Positions 34,097 to 46,151 of a stretch of DNA of 64,000 nucleotides are shown here, piece by piece (the stretch's first letter is position 1; each line of letters starts with the position of its first letter). This stretch comes from Diphasiastrum complanatum (Eukaryota > Streptophyta > Lycopodiopsida > Lycopodiales > Lycopodiaceae), in contig CM055100.1 in assembly GCA_029204225.1 (NCBI GenBank), positions 22,438,248-22,502,247 on the forward strand, given 5' to 3'. The position numbers and the translations under genes were made by a program. Below the pieces are notes generated by a model. It was not told the origin of the DNA. It did not search any database and worked only from the letters and a program-made list of their open reading frames with translations.

Positions 34097-35014
34097 TATT
34101 GCGCCGGCGCCTCAAAGGGCGCTGGGACTTGAGCGGTTTCCCCAACACGCGCTTAAGTCTAACATTCATCCATCATGCACTTACGTAAAAGCCAACTCAG
34201 AATCGTAACAAGCTTAACCATTCAGACTTAAGAAAACTGGAATCCCAACCAACCCGAAAGCCAACTCAGAATCCGTCCCCAAAAGGTAACCAAAGGCAAA
34301 GACAAGCCACACATGAAACCCAAGGCATAGTGGTCGCCAAACTGACCAATTGGCATAGCGGCAAGCCCCATGTCGATGACAGGGACCCTTAGGCGCCAGC
34401 GACGCAAAAAGGTTGTAGTAAGGGTCCTTCCACTTGGACCAGTCCCGGAGGCGAAACCGAAATGGTAATCATCCCCAAGGATCAACTTTATTAGATTTGG
34501 AAGAGGTTACATTCATACATAGACTGACCGGTCTCGGGGCCACCAACACGTGCTGGGCATTGTGCCTGGCTCGTGCTGGTAGAGGGAGTTGAGACCTGGC
34601 GACTGGATTCCTGGCGCTGGTTGAGCTGCCCAAGTTTCTGTCTGCCGGACTCCCCCTATAGTTCTGCTGTGATTCGGCGCACCCCCTCTGTTCTGAAACA
34701 TAGTGCTTTCTGGTAAAGCACGCTTTTTGGGACTTAGTTTTTATTTTGCTGATTAAGCCTGGCAAGCCTGGCAGAATCAGTCTGGCTCCCAGACATGGGT
34801 CCCGGGAGCCGTTCCGGTGGCAGAATCAACTTGCTTCCTGACTAGGCCATGACTCGAGCTCCAGAGCTAGCTCATGACTTGTGACTACTTGACTGGCTCA
34901 CCACAGGTCGGAGGCTCAGTCCTTGACGTTCTAACTTGCTCTGGGACTTTAGGGAGTGTCACCCCTTAGAGTCTTACAGGGCACGTTGGGTGCACCTGAG
35001 TCAGCTTTACAACA
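34097..35014 (-). repeat. Gypsy-2 3' LTR (918 bp)
   Basis: Minus-strand ends are TGTTGTAAAGCTGAC and GCGCCGGCGCAATA; the terminal CA has mutated to TA. It shares an LTR start with the LARD LTRs but has a different body. Confidence 0.9.
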
Positions 35015-35255
35015 TCCTCCCCTCGTTTGAAAAAGCTGATGTCCTCATCAGGGCCAAACTAGACCTAGGACGTATGGCACGGGCTTAATTCACCGGCCTT
35101 AGCAACTTTGAATTACAAAATACATTGGCAGTAGCACAGGAAAAGTGTAGATAAAGTTCACTTACGTAAAACCTGTGTAAAGCTGCAAGTGATTTATTGG
35201 CAAACTTAAGAAAAATACCGGAAAGTTCCTTGAACTTCAGAATGGCCATGAATGT

Positions 35256-38200
35256 TTATGTAAGAGGCATGCCGCCAGGTAGTGCTTTGTGTGCCGATCT
35301 GAGAAAACGGCTATTGCGTTGGTTCTTCTGCAGATAATCTGCTAGTACTTCAGGGGCTCCCTCCTTAAGTTTGTCTTCGTACTCCCAAGAAGCCTCAATA
35401 AGTGGAGCCCGTAGCCACTTCACTAGATATTCACGTTGAACGCCAGTTCGCTTTCTATGTGTCAATATTTGTTCTGGTACAAGCTGCCTCTTCGTATCAT
35501 CAAGTGTCGTTGGTGGGTGACGGAGTTCGTGTTGCCGATCAAATCGCTCATCTGGTTTGTACCGTTTGAGTAATGAGATATGAAACACATTGTGTATATC
35601 CAAGCTGGATGGCAACGCTAATCGATAAGCCACTGGGTTGATCTTCTTGGTGACATAATATGGTCCCGCATAAGGTCGAGCAAACTTATGAGAAAAACCT
35701 TTTGGTAGCGCAATGTTCTTTGTGTTCAGCCATACTTGATCACCTTCCTCAAATTCCAGTTCTCGTCGATGTGGGTTTACGTCAGCTGCCATACTCCTTT
35801 GTGACTGCTCTAAAAACGCCTTCACCTCGGTCAGCTTTGTGTGCCACTCGTTGATGAATTCCTCCACAGTGGGTACTGGTGTTTCCTGCACGCCTGTAAG
35901 AAAAGAGCTTGGAACAATCGGTAGCCGACCATTGCTTATCTCGAAGGGTGCCCTTCCAGTAGATCTGTTCACTTGGTTGTTATGTGCAAACTCGAGAATA
36001 TCCAAGTAGTTGACCCAATCGGATTGGTCCCAAGCGACATAATTTCGTAAATATTGTTCAATCTGTCGATTGACTCGCTCCGTTTGCCCATCTGTCTGAG
36101 GATGATATGCAATACTGAAATTCAATCCGGTTCCCACGAGGCGAAATAGACAAGTCCAAAACTTTCCGACGAACTTGGTGTCTCGGTCAGAAATAATCGT
36201 TCTAGGCAGGCCGTGGTATTTGAAAACACATTTGAAAAATAACCTTGCCACTTCTTCAGCTGTCACTGAACTTTTAGTTGGTACTAGATGAACTTGCTTT
36301 GAAAAGCGGTCAACCACCACATAAATTGAGTCGAATCCTTGGCACCGTGGTAGTTGAACAATAAAATCCATGCTCACCGAATCCCATGGGTATGCTGGTA
36401 CCGGTAATGGTTGGAGTAGTCCAGCCGGAGCTAGCGGTTCCACCTTCACTTGTTGACATGTCGGGCATGTTTGTACATAGGATTCAACGTCTGCCCACAT
36501 ACTTGGCCAATAGAAGCCTCTTTTGAGAAGTTCATACATGCGATTCACCCCTGGATGCCTGGCGGCTAGTACGTCATGATGTTCTTGCAAGACTTTCTTC
36601 CTCAGGTTGATGTTGTCTGGGACATATACTCTGCGTTGTTTATAAACAACCATTTGATCTTTCCAAGTGAAATGTTTATGAGGCTTTCCCAGCTGGAATT
36701 CGATCATTAAGTCCTTCGCCAACGCATCTACACCATAATTCTCTCTGATTTCTTGGAGTAGGTCAGTCACCTGAGTTGTCACTGTTGCCATCAAGTGTTC
36801 TTGTCTACTTAGTGCGTCCGCCACCACATTGTTCTTTCCCGCCGTGTGTAAAATGTCTATATTGAATTTTGAGAGAAAGTTTTGCCATCGCATTTGCTTT
36901 GGCGTGAGCATACCTTGGGATGAGAAGTACTTGAGTGATACATTATCAGTGAACGCCTTAAAGGGTTTTCCTGCCACATAATGTCTCCAATGCTCCAATG
37001 CTTGGACTACTGCGACCATTTCTTTTTCATGAGTTGGCCATCGTCGCTCTACGTCACTCAATTTCTTTGAAAAATATGCAACAGGTTTTCCGTCTTGCAT
37101 CAGCACGGCCCCAATAGCAAAGTTCGACGCATCTGTATGTATTTCAAAAGGTTTGCTAAAGTCCGGTAAGGCAAGGATGGGTTCTTGAGTGATCCGTCGT
37201 TTTAGTTCCTGGAACGCTGCTTCACATTCCGGTGTCCATGTCATCTTCAGATGAGTCTTGGTCTGCTCCAACAGTGGTGCCACAATTTTGCTAAATGCCT
37301 CAATGAATCTCCTGTAAAAGTTACATAAGCCCACAAAGGATTTGATGCCATGAACAGTTTTAGGTACTAGCCAATCCAAGATAGCCTTGATCTTCTTAGG
37401 ATCCATTCGAATCCGTCCGTGGCCTATAACATGTCCAAGGAAGTCAACTTCCTCCACCACAAACTCACATTTCTCTCTTTTTGCGAACAAGCAGTTCCTC
37501 CTCAGTCGTTGGAGAACTGTCCTTAAATGTTGAATGTGATCTTTAAGGTTCCGGCTAAATACTAATATGTCATCAATGTACACAATGACAAATTCATCCA
37601 GGCAGTCTTGAAATATATTGTTCATCAACGTGCAAAAAGTGGCTGGTGCGTTTGTTAGACCGAATGGCATCACTAGGAACTCGTGACTTCCGTACCGCGT
37701 TCGAAACGCCGTTTTGTGCTCATCACCTTTAGCTATTCGAATTTGATGATATCCAGATCTGAGATCTATTCGGCTAAAGTATTTGGCATGTTTGAGTTGG
37801 TCGAATAGGTCATCAATTCTAGGCATGGGGTACTTGTTCTTGATGGTGCTCTTGTTAAGCATGCGATAATCCACACACATTCGAAGAGTTTTGTCTGCCT
37901 TTTCCACGAACAACACTGGGGCTCCAAAAGGTGAAGCGCTAGGTCTAATAAAAGCTTTGTCTATCAATGCACCAAGCTGTCGTTTCAGTTCCGCCAACTC
38001 TTCTTGTGACATTCTGTAGGGTGCTCGTGAAGTTGGCTCTGTTCCTGGTACCAACTCAATTTTATGGTCCACTGGTCTTCGAGGAGGTAGCTTAGCTAGG
38101 AGTTCCTCCGGGAACACATCGCTAAATTCTTCTAACAGATCTGCCACTTCTTTTGGCAAGTTTTCTTGTCGCACGCTTTCCCCTTCTGGGACTTCTCGAC

Positions 38201-38738
38201 AGATGCAAAGAAAGCACTTTGACCTTTTCCCTTTCGCCATTCTTTTCATCACTAATGCTGCAACCAGATTTTGTTCAATATCGGTATCCTTAGCATTTCC
38301 TCCGGGCAGGGCTTTTGTCACGCAGATTTGTCCCTTATAATCCAAGAGGACCAAGTTTGAGCTCCTACCCAAAACTGCGATACAGTGTTCATTTAACCAA
38401 GGGAGGCCCAAAATCACATCAAAGACATCCATCTCTAAAATCACAAAGCTAAGTTTAGCCTTCCATCTTCCAATCTGCACCGGGATGTTCAATGTCGCTT
38501 TGTCTGCATCTAGTGCTCCCTTCGCTGTTTCTACCTTGAGAGTAGATGTAACATTCCTGGTCGGCAAGCTGAATTGTTCCACTACGCTCCTTGAGATATA
38601 GTTATGTGAAGCTCCGGAGTCGATCATGAAATCTGACTTCCTCCCCGCGATCTTTCCTGATAAGAATAACAATCTTGAACCAATCTTGGGGGTTGCCCCA
38701 TGGAAGTTCCTTTCCATACTTGTGCGTCGTCCACTCAT
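35256..38738 (-). CDS. Gypsy-2 Pol polyprotein: protease, RT, RNase H, integrase, chromodomain
   Basis: 1160 codons, uninterrupted. Aspartic protease DSGASHNY is near residue 40. RT spans about 215-420, with [34 protein letters not shown] and catalytic [11 protein letters not shown] (YIDD 387-390). RNase H has [12 protein letters not shown] (~535) and TDNVSLKYF. The integrase HHCC zinc domain is at about 720-762. The integrase core has MDFI (Asp ~791), SDRDTKF (Asp ~851) and DGQTERVN (Glu ~887), a correct DD35E spacing. A C-terminal chromodomain REYLVKW...ASWEYED lies at about 1095-1122. All enzyme motifs look intact. It would copy element RNA and integrate the cDNA in the nucleus. The start [11 protein letters not shown] lies at what is normally a gag-protease junction. 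No gag frame exists upstream, so particles would need Gag from elsewhere. Confidence 0.92.
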   Translation of the reverse strand: MSGRRTSMERNFHGATPKIGSRLLFLSGKIAGRKSDFMIDSGASHNYISRSVVEQFSLPTRNVTSTLKVETAKGALDADKATLNIPVQIGRWKAKLSFVILEMDVFDVILGLPWLNEHCIAVLGRSSNLVLLDYKGQICVTKALPGGNAKDTDIEQNLVAALVMKRMAKGKRSKCFLCICREVPEGESVRQENLPKEVADLLEEFSDVFPEELLAKLPPRRPVDHKIELVPGTEPTSRAPYRMSQEELAELKRQLGALIDKAFIRPSASPFGAPVLFVEKADKTLRMCVDYRMLNKSTIKNKYPMPRIDDLFDQLKHAKYFSRIDLRSGYHQIRIAKGDEHKTAFRTRYGSHEFLVMPFGLTNAPATFCTLMNNIFQDCLDEFVIVYIDDILVFSRNLKDHIQHLRTVLQRLRRNCLFAKREKCEFVVEEVDFLGHVIGHGRIRMDPKKIKAILDWLVPKTVHGIKSFVGLCNFYRRFIEAFSKIVAPLLEQTKTHLKMTWTPECEAAFQELKRRITQEPILALPDFSKPFEIHTDASNFAIGAVLMQDGKPVAYFSKKLSDVERRWPTHEKEMVAVVQALEHWRHYVAGKPFKAFTDNVSLKYFSSQGMLTPKQMRWQNFLSKFNIDILHTAGKNNVVADALSRQEHLMATVTTQVTDLLQEIRENYGVDALAKDLMIEFQLGKPHKHFTWKDQMVVYKQRRVYVPDNINLRKKVLQEHHDVLAARHPGVNRMYELLKRGFYWPSMWADVESYVQTCPTCQQVKVEPLAPAGLLQPLPVPAYPWDSVSMDFIVQLPRCQGFDSIYVVVDRFSKQVHLVPTKSSVTAEEVARLFFKCVFKYHGLPRTIISDRDTKFVGKFWTCLFRLVGTGLNFSIAYHPQTDGQTERVNRQIEQYLRNYVAWDQSDWVNYLDILEFAHNNQVNRSTGRAPFEISNGRLPIVPSSFLTGVQETPVPTVEEFINEWHTKLTEVKAFLEQSQRSMAADVNPHRRELEFEEGDQVWLNTKNIALPKGFSHKFARPYAGPYYVTKKINPVAYRLALPSSLDIHNVFHISLLKRYKPDERFDRQHELRHPPTTLDDTKRQLVPEQILTHRKRTGVQREYLVKWLRAPLIEASWEYEDKLKEGAPEVLADYLQKNQRNSRFLRSAHKALPGGMPLT

Positions 38739-39453
38739 AAATGTAAGCTCCTCTCACAACTCCCAACTAGATCAGATCACCTGGATCAAAAGAAGTAGTC
38801 AGGGATAATTCAGGTCCAGGCAAGCACACCACAAACGAACATACCAACCAAAGCTAAACAGAGGATCCCTCTCAAGTCACATTCCCCTTGAGACCGGACG
38901 TGGGATCTTTGCCTAGCCGCGCCCACACAAATCTATCACAGAATTAGCCCACGGGGAAACATCCATCCAACCATCCGTGCTTTCACCATTAAGCAGCACA
39001 TTGCCTCAGTCACGCCCCACCACTTTTTGGTCGATAGCCCTTATAGCTAAACGATCGGCAGCTATCCCGCACCGGCAGCTAACCACCCGTGCTTTACACC
39101 CGAATTCGAGCAGCATCTCTGTATCAATGGTTAACCCGTACAGTTCGAATATGTCGCCCCGCACCCCACAAGGTACAGACCGTGCTTTCACCTACCTAGG
39201 CAGCACTTTGCCTCATCCGTCCTACGTGCAGACAGCGCCAGGCCCGAACCGCGAGAACTGACCGTGCTTACACCTCGAGGGCAGCACTTTGACTCATCAA
39301 GTCCCCCGTTCTGCAGACCACCCCGACCGTGGATGCACCCGTGCTTGCACTGTGGGCAGCACCTTGCGCAACGATTGTCCTGACAAATCCAAAAAATGTG
39401 GCCATCCCTGTGAGACTTGCGTAGCTGACCGGCTAGTTGGCTCTGATACCACA
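38739..39453 (-). other. Gypsy-2 leader and primer-binding site, no gag
   Basis: Only 715 bp separate pol from the LTR; gag in this lineage normally takes about 1 kb or more. Contains the primer site, two bases from the LTR. Near-identical to the Gypsy-1 leader. Confidence 0.75.
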
Positions 39454-40371
39454 TGTTGCGCCGGCGCCTCAAAGGGCGCTGGGACTTGAGCGGTTTCCCC
39501 AACACGCACTTAAGTCTAACATTCATCCATCATGCACTTACGTAAAAGCCAACTCAGAATCGTAACAAGCTTAACCATTCAGACTTAAGAAAACTGGAAT
39601 CCCAACCAACCCGAAAGCCAACTCAGAATCCGTCCCCAAAAGGTAACCAAAGGCAAAGACAAGCCACACATGAAACCCAAGGCATAGTGGTCGCCAAACT
39701 GACCAATTGGCATAGCGGCAAGCCCCATGTCGATGGCAGGGACCCTTAGGCGCCAGCGACGCAAAAAGGTTGTAGTAAGGGTCCTTCCACTTGGACCAGT
39801 CCCGGAGGCGAAACCGAAATGGTAATCATCCCCAAGGATCAACTTTATTAGATTTGGAAGAGGTTACATTCATACATAGACTGACCGGTCTCGGGGCCAC
39901 CAACACGTGCTGGGCATTGTGCCTGGCTCGTGCTGGTAGAGGGAGCTGAGACCTGGCGACTGGATTCCTGGCGCTGGTTGAGCTGCCCAAGTTTCTGTCT
40001 GCCGAACTCCCCCTATAGTTCTGCTGTGATTCGGCGCACCCCCTCTGTTATGAAACATAGTGCTTTCTGGTAAAGCACGCTTATTGGGACTTAGTTTTTA
40101 TTTTGCTGATTAAGCCTGGCAAGCCTGGCAGAATCAGTCTGGCTCCCGGACATGGGTCCCGGGAGCCGTTCCGGTGGCAGAATCAACTTGCTTCCTGACT
40201 AGGCCATGACTCGAGCTCCAGAGCTAGCTCATGACTTGTGACTACTTGACTGGCTCACCACAGGTCGGAGGCTCAGTCCTTGACGTTCTAACTTGCTCTG
40301 GGACTTTAGGGAGTGTCACCCCTTAGAGTCTTACAGGGCACGTTGGGTGCACCTGAGTCAGCTTTACAACA
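39454..40371 (-). repeat. Gypsy-2 5' LTR (918 bp)
   Basis: Same length as its partner; ends TGTTGTAAAGCTGA...GCGCCGGCGCAACA on the minus strand. Its polymerase II promoter was not located by eye. Confidence 0.9.
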
Positions 40372-40376
40372 AGAGC

Positions 40377-40671
40377 CCCTGCTGCTCCCGGCGCCGACGC
40401 CACTCCCGGCGCCACTGTGACCAGAATCCAGCCGGCGCCAAGTTCCTATGGCTGAAAAATCGTTGATTGGTTCTAGCGAAGTCCAGAGAGCTTAGATCGA
40501 TGTGCAATCACCTCACACGATCTAGGCATGATTAAAGGAAACCTGGGGATCAATAAATTCTAGAGAGAGAAAATGACTTTCTAGAAAGAGAAAATCCTAG
40601 AGAGAGAAAAATGTGCTTTACTAGCTTGGGTAGAGTGCTTAGTATGAGGGGGGTTGCCTAATCCCACCAAT
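40377..40671 (+). repeat. LARD-2 5' LTR, second piece
   Basis: Continues 34096 after the AGAGC duplication: gctgctcccggcgcc..., 'ctagagagagaaaa' motifs, ending ...aatcccaccaat where LARD-3 begins. It equals the part of the 3' LTR up to about 45294. Confidence 0.8.
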
Positions 40672-41883
40672 TGTAGCGCAGGCATCCCAAAGGGAGCCGG
40701 GAACCACGACTTAGCTTCCCAGCCTTCAACTCTTGCCATCCAAACCCACTTGACATACAAGCAGCCAACTCGCCAACAACGATCAGACTTAACCAACTTG
40801 AAGTTTCAAAAACCAACATTGAGATCCAACCTGGCGCCATGCCAGATCGAGGGTCCCGATGTGGGTGACCTCCCTCCAAGCAAGCCGCCCGACATACATC
40901 AAACTTAACCAACTCGAAGCTTCGTTACAAATGAGTAACATCCATTCCAAGCAAGCGGTCTGACTTACATCAGACTTAACCAACTGAAAGCTTCGTCACG
41001 AGCGCTGGAAGCCAACGCCACGCCAGACTAGACAGCCATAAACAGGTAACATCCACCCAAGCAAGCCATCCAACTCAGCCGACAGGTTAGAGCCCGTTCC
41101 CCAAGACCTTAACCCATTCACGTTCATGCAAGGAACACTCAGAATCACAAGCTGCGACAGATATGGAAACAACCAGTTCCTGGACCAAATGGTCCAGACA
41201 GCATACCGCTGGCGCCACGGATCCAATGGTCTCGACGGCATACCGCTGGCGTCCCGGGATACGACCCTCAACTATCTGCCAAGTTAAAAATTTTGAAAGC
41301 GGCCTTACAACTGGCACTTTTACCAAACACTGAAACCCAGAAGGTAATCAGAGTCAGTTTGAGCAAAATACCACTTTATTGATAAATCTGAGAAGGTTAC
41401 ATTTCAAGTGTGTGACCGACCCTAGTCTCCGGGGTGCTAGCATGCCAAGGCGAGAGCCATGACAACATTCCAGCAAGGGAGGCTGAGACTTGGTTGGAGC
41501 TCGCCCTGAGTCGCAACCCGCACTCCCCTATAGTATTGGTGTGACTCGGCACCCCCCTCATACCAAGCACTCTACCCAAGCTGGTAAAGCACGTTTTTCT
41601 CTCTCTAGGATTTTCTCTTTCTAGAAGGTTATTTTCTCTCTCTAGATTTTATTGATCCCCAAACTTCCTTTAATCATGCCTAGATCGTGTGAGGTGATTG
41701 CACATCGATCTGAGCTCTCTGGACTCCGCTAGAACCTATCAAAGATTTTCAGCCATAGGAACTTGGCGCCGGCTGGATTCTAGTCACAGTGGCGCCGGGA
41801 GCAGCAGGGGCGCTGCTGCTGCCGGGGACATAGCTGGCGCCGATGGCGCCGGAAGTAAAGCTTGTAAAGGTAGCTTTACAACA
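40672..41883 (-). repeat. LARD-3 3' LTR (1212 bp)
   Basis: Plus-coordinate ends TGTAGCGCAGG...AGCTTTACAACA. Followed by the polypurine tract on the minus strand (AAAGGTGGGGTGAA). Confidence 0.85.
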
Positions 41884-43990
41884 TTCACCCCACCTTTATA
41901 AAATCTGATGTCCTCATCAGATGTCAGATTAAAGTAAAGGTGTCTCCCAATTAAAATAACTATACATTTAAGCTACTTGGAACAGTACTCAATTTACTGG
42001 CCACTTTTTATTAACATTGAAGCTGGCACACCACAAGTCGGAGGCTCAGCTCTTTGTACTGAAAAATTACATAACTTGAAAAAATATATCTTTGTCTGGG
42101 AAAAGCGTAGATTTGATATCGCTTTCGTAAAACCCGAAAACCTTATTAACTAGCGACAGAGGCCTTTCTTTGAAATGTTCACCCCTGTCGCTTCTGACTT
42201 TCGACTTTGGAACTCCTTTGAGCTCCTGATTTGTCCTTGATGCACTTTGTGTTGAGCTCCCTGAGCTCCAGATTTATTCAGTTCCGCACAGGTATCAAGG
42301 CTCCCTGAGCCGAAGGATTTATCGTTTGATTGCCCACTTTATGGTCCACTTCGTGCCTTGTTGCTTCTGCACCTTGATTTCTCTCCTTGTCCCAGCCTGA
42401 TCTTGATACTTTTCCATCTTGGCTCTTTAAGGTAGGCAAAGATTAAGTACTCCGCAATGCACCTCTCACTTAGCTTGAAGTAGCTCTTTGAATCAGCCCA
42501 AATGTAACCATTGACCTCGTGGAAAGCCAAAGGGTCCCTTAGCGTCCGTTCGAAATACCAAGTCTCTCATGCAAGACTCAACTTTCACAGTTCCTCTTCA
42601 TTGATCAGCTGCCTTACACGTAACACAAGCCAACGTACTCATTGTTACCTCATCATTGCTTGTCCAGAGAAAGCCTATAACAAACTTTCCTTTCCACAAC
42701 AAAAACCTGTCAACTTATTAGGTTCAAAGTTCGCCAGTCTCCTCGTGTGAGTATGGCTAGGTCACCTTGAATTTGCCCCCATTTTGATCAACTTTCATTC
42801 AAAATTTGCCCCAAGAGAGAGGTGTGTGTGATAGTTTCCCCCCACTTATAAAATTAGCTGATCGGACTTAGAGTAGAGTTCTTCGGACAAAAAGCCTTTC
42901 CAACACTTTGCTTCCCATCTGCTAGGATTATGGCTCGATCCAACTTGTTGCCAATCTCTGAAGAGGATCCTAGTCTTTTCCCCTTTGAGGAAAAACCCAA
43001 CTGATACAGGATATCACCCATGCTCAGTGAGTTTCAGTTCCGAAGGTGGCCGTCCCAAAATGAAGACCAACTGCTCCATAGAAGATCTCCCCTGAAATTG
43101 CCTTTTCCAACTTTTGACTTCCTGCTTGCGTCTGGTGGGCGTTGTCGCAAATGAAACTAACCCAAGAAACAGGCTAGCCATCCATCCTTTGCAAACATTG
43201 AGTCGTTTCGTTGCCGTTCACATGCGAGTACTTGAACTGCAAATCCGCCCCACAGATTCTGTAGTCCTCTTTGTTTGATGGTATCAGCCTTCAAAAGAAA
43301 AGGTTCCTTCTCGAGCCATCAGCTCCTTGTATCACAAGCAATCATGCAAACCAGGCAAAGCACGTGTACTAAGACTCACCACGAATACATACAAGTAAGA
43401 CACTCAGGCAGGTTTACTAACAAGTAACAAAGACAAGGTCCCCCTTTGAGATGGTCCTGCCAACGGACCTTTGCCTGGCCGCGCCCATACAAATCGATCA
43501 CAGAATCAGCCCACATAGGACACCCCTCCAACCATCCGTGCTTTCACCATTAAGCAGCACATTGCCTCAGTCACGCCCCACCACTTTTTGGCCGATAGCC
43601 CTTATAGCTAAACGATCGGCAGCTATCCCGCACCGGCAGCTAACCACCCGTGCTTTACACCCGAATTCGAGCAGCATCTCTGTATCAATGGTTAACCCGT
43701 ACAGTTCGAATATGTCGCCCCGCACCCAACAAGGTACAGACCGTGCTTTCACCTCCCTAGGCAGCACGTTGCCTCATTCGTCCTACGTGCAGACAGCGCT
43801 AGGCCCGAACCGCGAGAACTGACCATGCTTACACCTCAAGGGCAGCACCTTGACTCATCAAGTCCCCCGTTCTGCCGACCACCCCGACCGTGGACGCACC
43901 CGTGCTTACACTGTGGGCAGCAACTTGCACAACCGTGGCCATTTCCGTGAGATCCGCATGGCTGACCGGCCAGTCGGCTCTGATACCACA
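41884..43990 (-). other. LARD-3 interior: non-coding body plus Gypsy-like leader and primer site
   Basis: No protein family is recognisable. Short frames such as MAFHEVNGYIWADSK (42530-42339) recur at 24856 and 48012 but lack conservation beyond identity by descent. From about 43440 to the primer site it matches the Gypsy leader (gtacagttcgaatatgtcgcc etc.). Confidence 0.75.
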
Positions 43991-44820
43991 TGTAGCGGAG
44001 GCATCCCAAAGGGAGCCGGGAACCACGACTTAGCTTCCCAGCCTTCAACTCTTGCCATCCAAACCCACTTGACATACAAGTAGCCAACTCGCCAACAACG
44101 ATCAGACTTAACCAACTTGAAGTTCCGAAAACCAACATTGAGATCCAACCTGGCGCCATGCCAGATCGGGGGTCCCAATGTGGGTGACTTCCCTCCAAGC
44201 AAGCCGCCCGACATACATCAAACTTAACCAACTCGAGGCTTCGTTACAAACGAGTAACATCCATTCCAAGCAAGCGGTCTGACTTACATCAGACTTAACC
44301 AACTGAAAGCTTCGTCACGAGCGCTGGAAGCCAACCTGGCGCCACGCCAGACTGGACAGCCATCAACAGGTAACATCCACCCAAGCAAGCCATCCAACTC
44401 AGCCGACAGGTTAGAGCCCGTTCCCCAAGAGCTTAACCCATTCACGTTCATGCAAGGAACTCTCAGAACCACAAGCCGCGACAGATATGGAAACAACCAG
44501 TTCCTGGACCAAATGGTCCCGACAGCATACCGCTGGCGCCACGGACCGAATGGTCCCGACGGCATACCGCTGGCGTCTCGGGATACGACCCTCAGTTATG
44601 TGCCAAGTTAAAAATTTTGAAAGCGGCCTTACAACTGGCGCTTTTACCGAACACTGAAACCCAAAAGGTAATCAGAGTCAGTTTGAGGAAAATCCCACTT
44701 TATTGATAAATCTGAGAAGGTTACATTTCAAGTGTGTGACCGACCCTAGTCTCCGGGGCGCTAGCATGCCAAGGCGAGAGCCATGACAACATTTCAGCAA
44801 GGGAGACTGAGACTTGGTTG
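43991..44820 (-). repeat. LARD-3 5' LTR, truncated
   Basis: Begins TGTAGCGGAGG after the primer site and runs about 830 bp before switching to LARD-2 interior at 44821. Confidence 0.8.
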
Positions 44821-44912
44821 TAGTTTAAATGTATAGTTATTTTAATTGGGAGACACCTTTACTTTAGTCTGACATTTGATGAGGACATCAGATTTTATAA
44901 AGGTGGGGTGGA

Positions 44913-46138
44913 TGTTGTAAAGCTATCTTCATAAGCTTTACTTTCGGCGCCACTGGCGCCAGCATTGTCCCCGGTGCTAGTAGTGCCCCTGCTGCTCCCG
45001 GCGCCAACGGCACCGGTGCCAACGGCACCGGCGCCACTGTGACCAGAATCCAGCCGACGCCAAGTTCCTATGGCTGAAAGTCTTTGATCGGTTCTAGCGA
45101 AGTCCAGAGAGCTCAGATCGATGTACAATCACCTCACACGATCTAGGCATGATTAAAGGAAGCATGGGGATCAATAAAACCTAGAGAGAGAAAATGACTT
45201 TCTAGAAAGAGAAAATACTAGAGAGAGAAAAACGTGTTTTACCAGCTTGGGTAGAGTGCTTGGTATGAGGGGGGCTGCCGAATCCCACCAATACTATAGG
45301 GGAGTGCGGGTTGCGACTCAGGGCGAGCTTCAACCAAGTCTTAGCCTCCCTTGCTGGAATGTTGTCATGGCTCTCGCCTGGGCATGCTAGCGCCCCGGAG
45401 ACTAGGGTCGGTCACACACTTGAAATGTAACCTTCTTAGATTTATCAATAAAGTGGGATTTTTCTCAAACTGACTCTGATTACCTTCTGGGTTTCAGTGT
45501 TCGATAAAAGCGCCAGTTGGAAGGCCGCTTCAAAATTTTTAAGTTGGCACATAGCTGAGGGTCGTATCTCGGGACGCCAGCGGTATGCCGTCGGGACCAT
45601 TGGATCCGTGGCGCCAGCGGTATGCTGTCGGGACCATTTGGTCCAGGAACTGGTTGTCTCCATATCTGTCGCGGCTTGTGGTTCTGAGTGTTCCTTGCAT
45701 GAACGTGAATGGGTTTAGCTCTTGGAGAACGGGCTCTAACCTGTCGGCTGAGTTGGATGGCTTGCTTGGGTGGTAGTTACCTGTTTATGGCAGTCCAGTC
45801 TGGCGTGGCGCCAGGTTGCCTTCCAGTGCTCGTGACGAAGCTTTCAGTTGGTTAAGTCTGATGTAAGTCAGACCGCTTGCTTGGAATGGATGTTACTCGT
45901 TTGTAACGAAGCTTCGAGTTGGTTAAGTTTGCTGTATGTCGGGCGACTTGCTTGGAGGGAAGTCACCCACATCGGGACCCCCAATCTGGCATGGCGCTAG
46001 GTTGGATCTCAATGTTGTTAAGTCTGATCGTTGTTGGTGAGTTGGCTGCTTGTATGTCAAGTGGGTTTGGATGGCAAGAGTTGAAGGCTGGGAAGCTAAG
46101 TCGTGGTTCCCGGCTCCCTTTGGGATGCCTGCGCTACA
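44913..46138 (+). repeat. LARD-2 3' LTR (1226 bp)
   Basis: TGTTGTAAAGCT...GCGCTACA, complete, preceded by a polypurine tract. Forms the left arm of a large inverted repeat with 46152-47368. Confidence 0.88.
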
Positions 46139-46151
46139 CCGCCCCCCCCAC

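Larger units (their letters stand above)
34097..40371 (-). mobile_element. Gypsy-2: structurally complete chromovirus, TSD AGAGC, no gag
   Basis: 6275 bp. The 3' LTR is 34097-35014 and the 5' LTR 39454-40371, each 918 bp. The primer site lies on the minus strand at 39451-39439 (TGGTATCAGAGCC). Polypurine tract GAGGGGAGGA is next to the 3' LTR. A single 1160-codon pol fills the interior. Target duplication AGAGC lies at 34092-34096 and 40372-40376. It interrupts the LARD-2 5' LTR. Eight mismatches between LTRs (about 0.9%) mark it as the youngest datable insertion here. Confidence 0.92.
40672..44820 (-). mobile_element. LARD-3: minus-strand LARD nested in LARD-2
   Basis: 3' LTR 40672-41883, interior 41884-43990, primer site TGGTATCAGAGCC on the minus strand (43988-43976), 5' LTR from 43991 truncated at 44820. 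It inserted after CCAAT (40667-40671); the matching right flank is lost. The leader 43440-43975 is the same as the Gypsy-1 and Gypsy-2 leader, whereas 41884-43440 is LARD-specific, non-coding sequence. This is the best example of the family's full organisation (~4.5 kb when intact). Confidence 0.8.
34041..46138 (+). mobile_element. LARD-2: plus-strand LARD with two nested elements, TSD CCGCC
   Basis: The 5' LTR begins TGTTGTAAAGC at 34041 with no polypurine tract before it. The 3' LTR ends GCGCTACA at 46138. CCGCC flanks both sides (34036-34040 and 46139-46143). The 5' LTR is split by Gypsy-2 (pieces 34041-34096 and 40377-40671) and then cut by LARD-3. Only 92 bases of interior (44821-44912) with polypurine tract AAAGGTGGGGTGGA survive before the 3' LTR. 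Most of its interior was lost, probably when LARD-3's right end was deleted. Confidence 0.8.
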
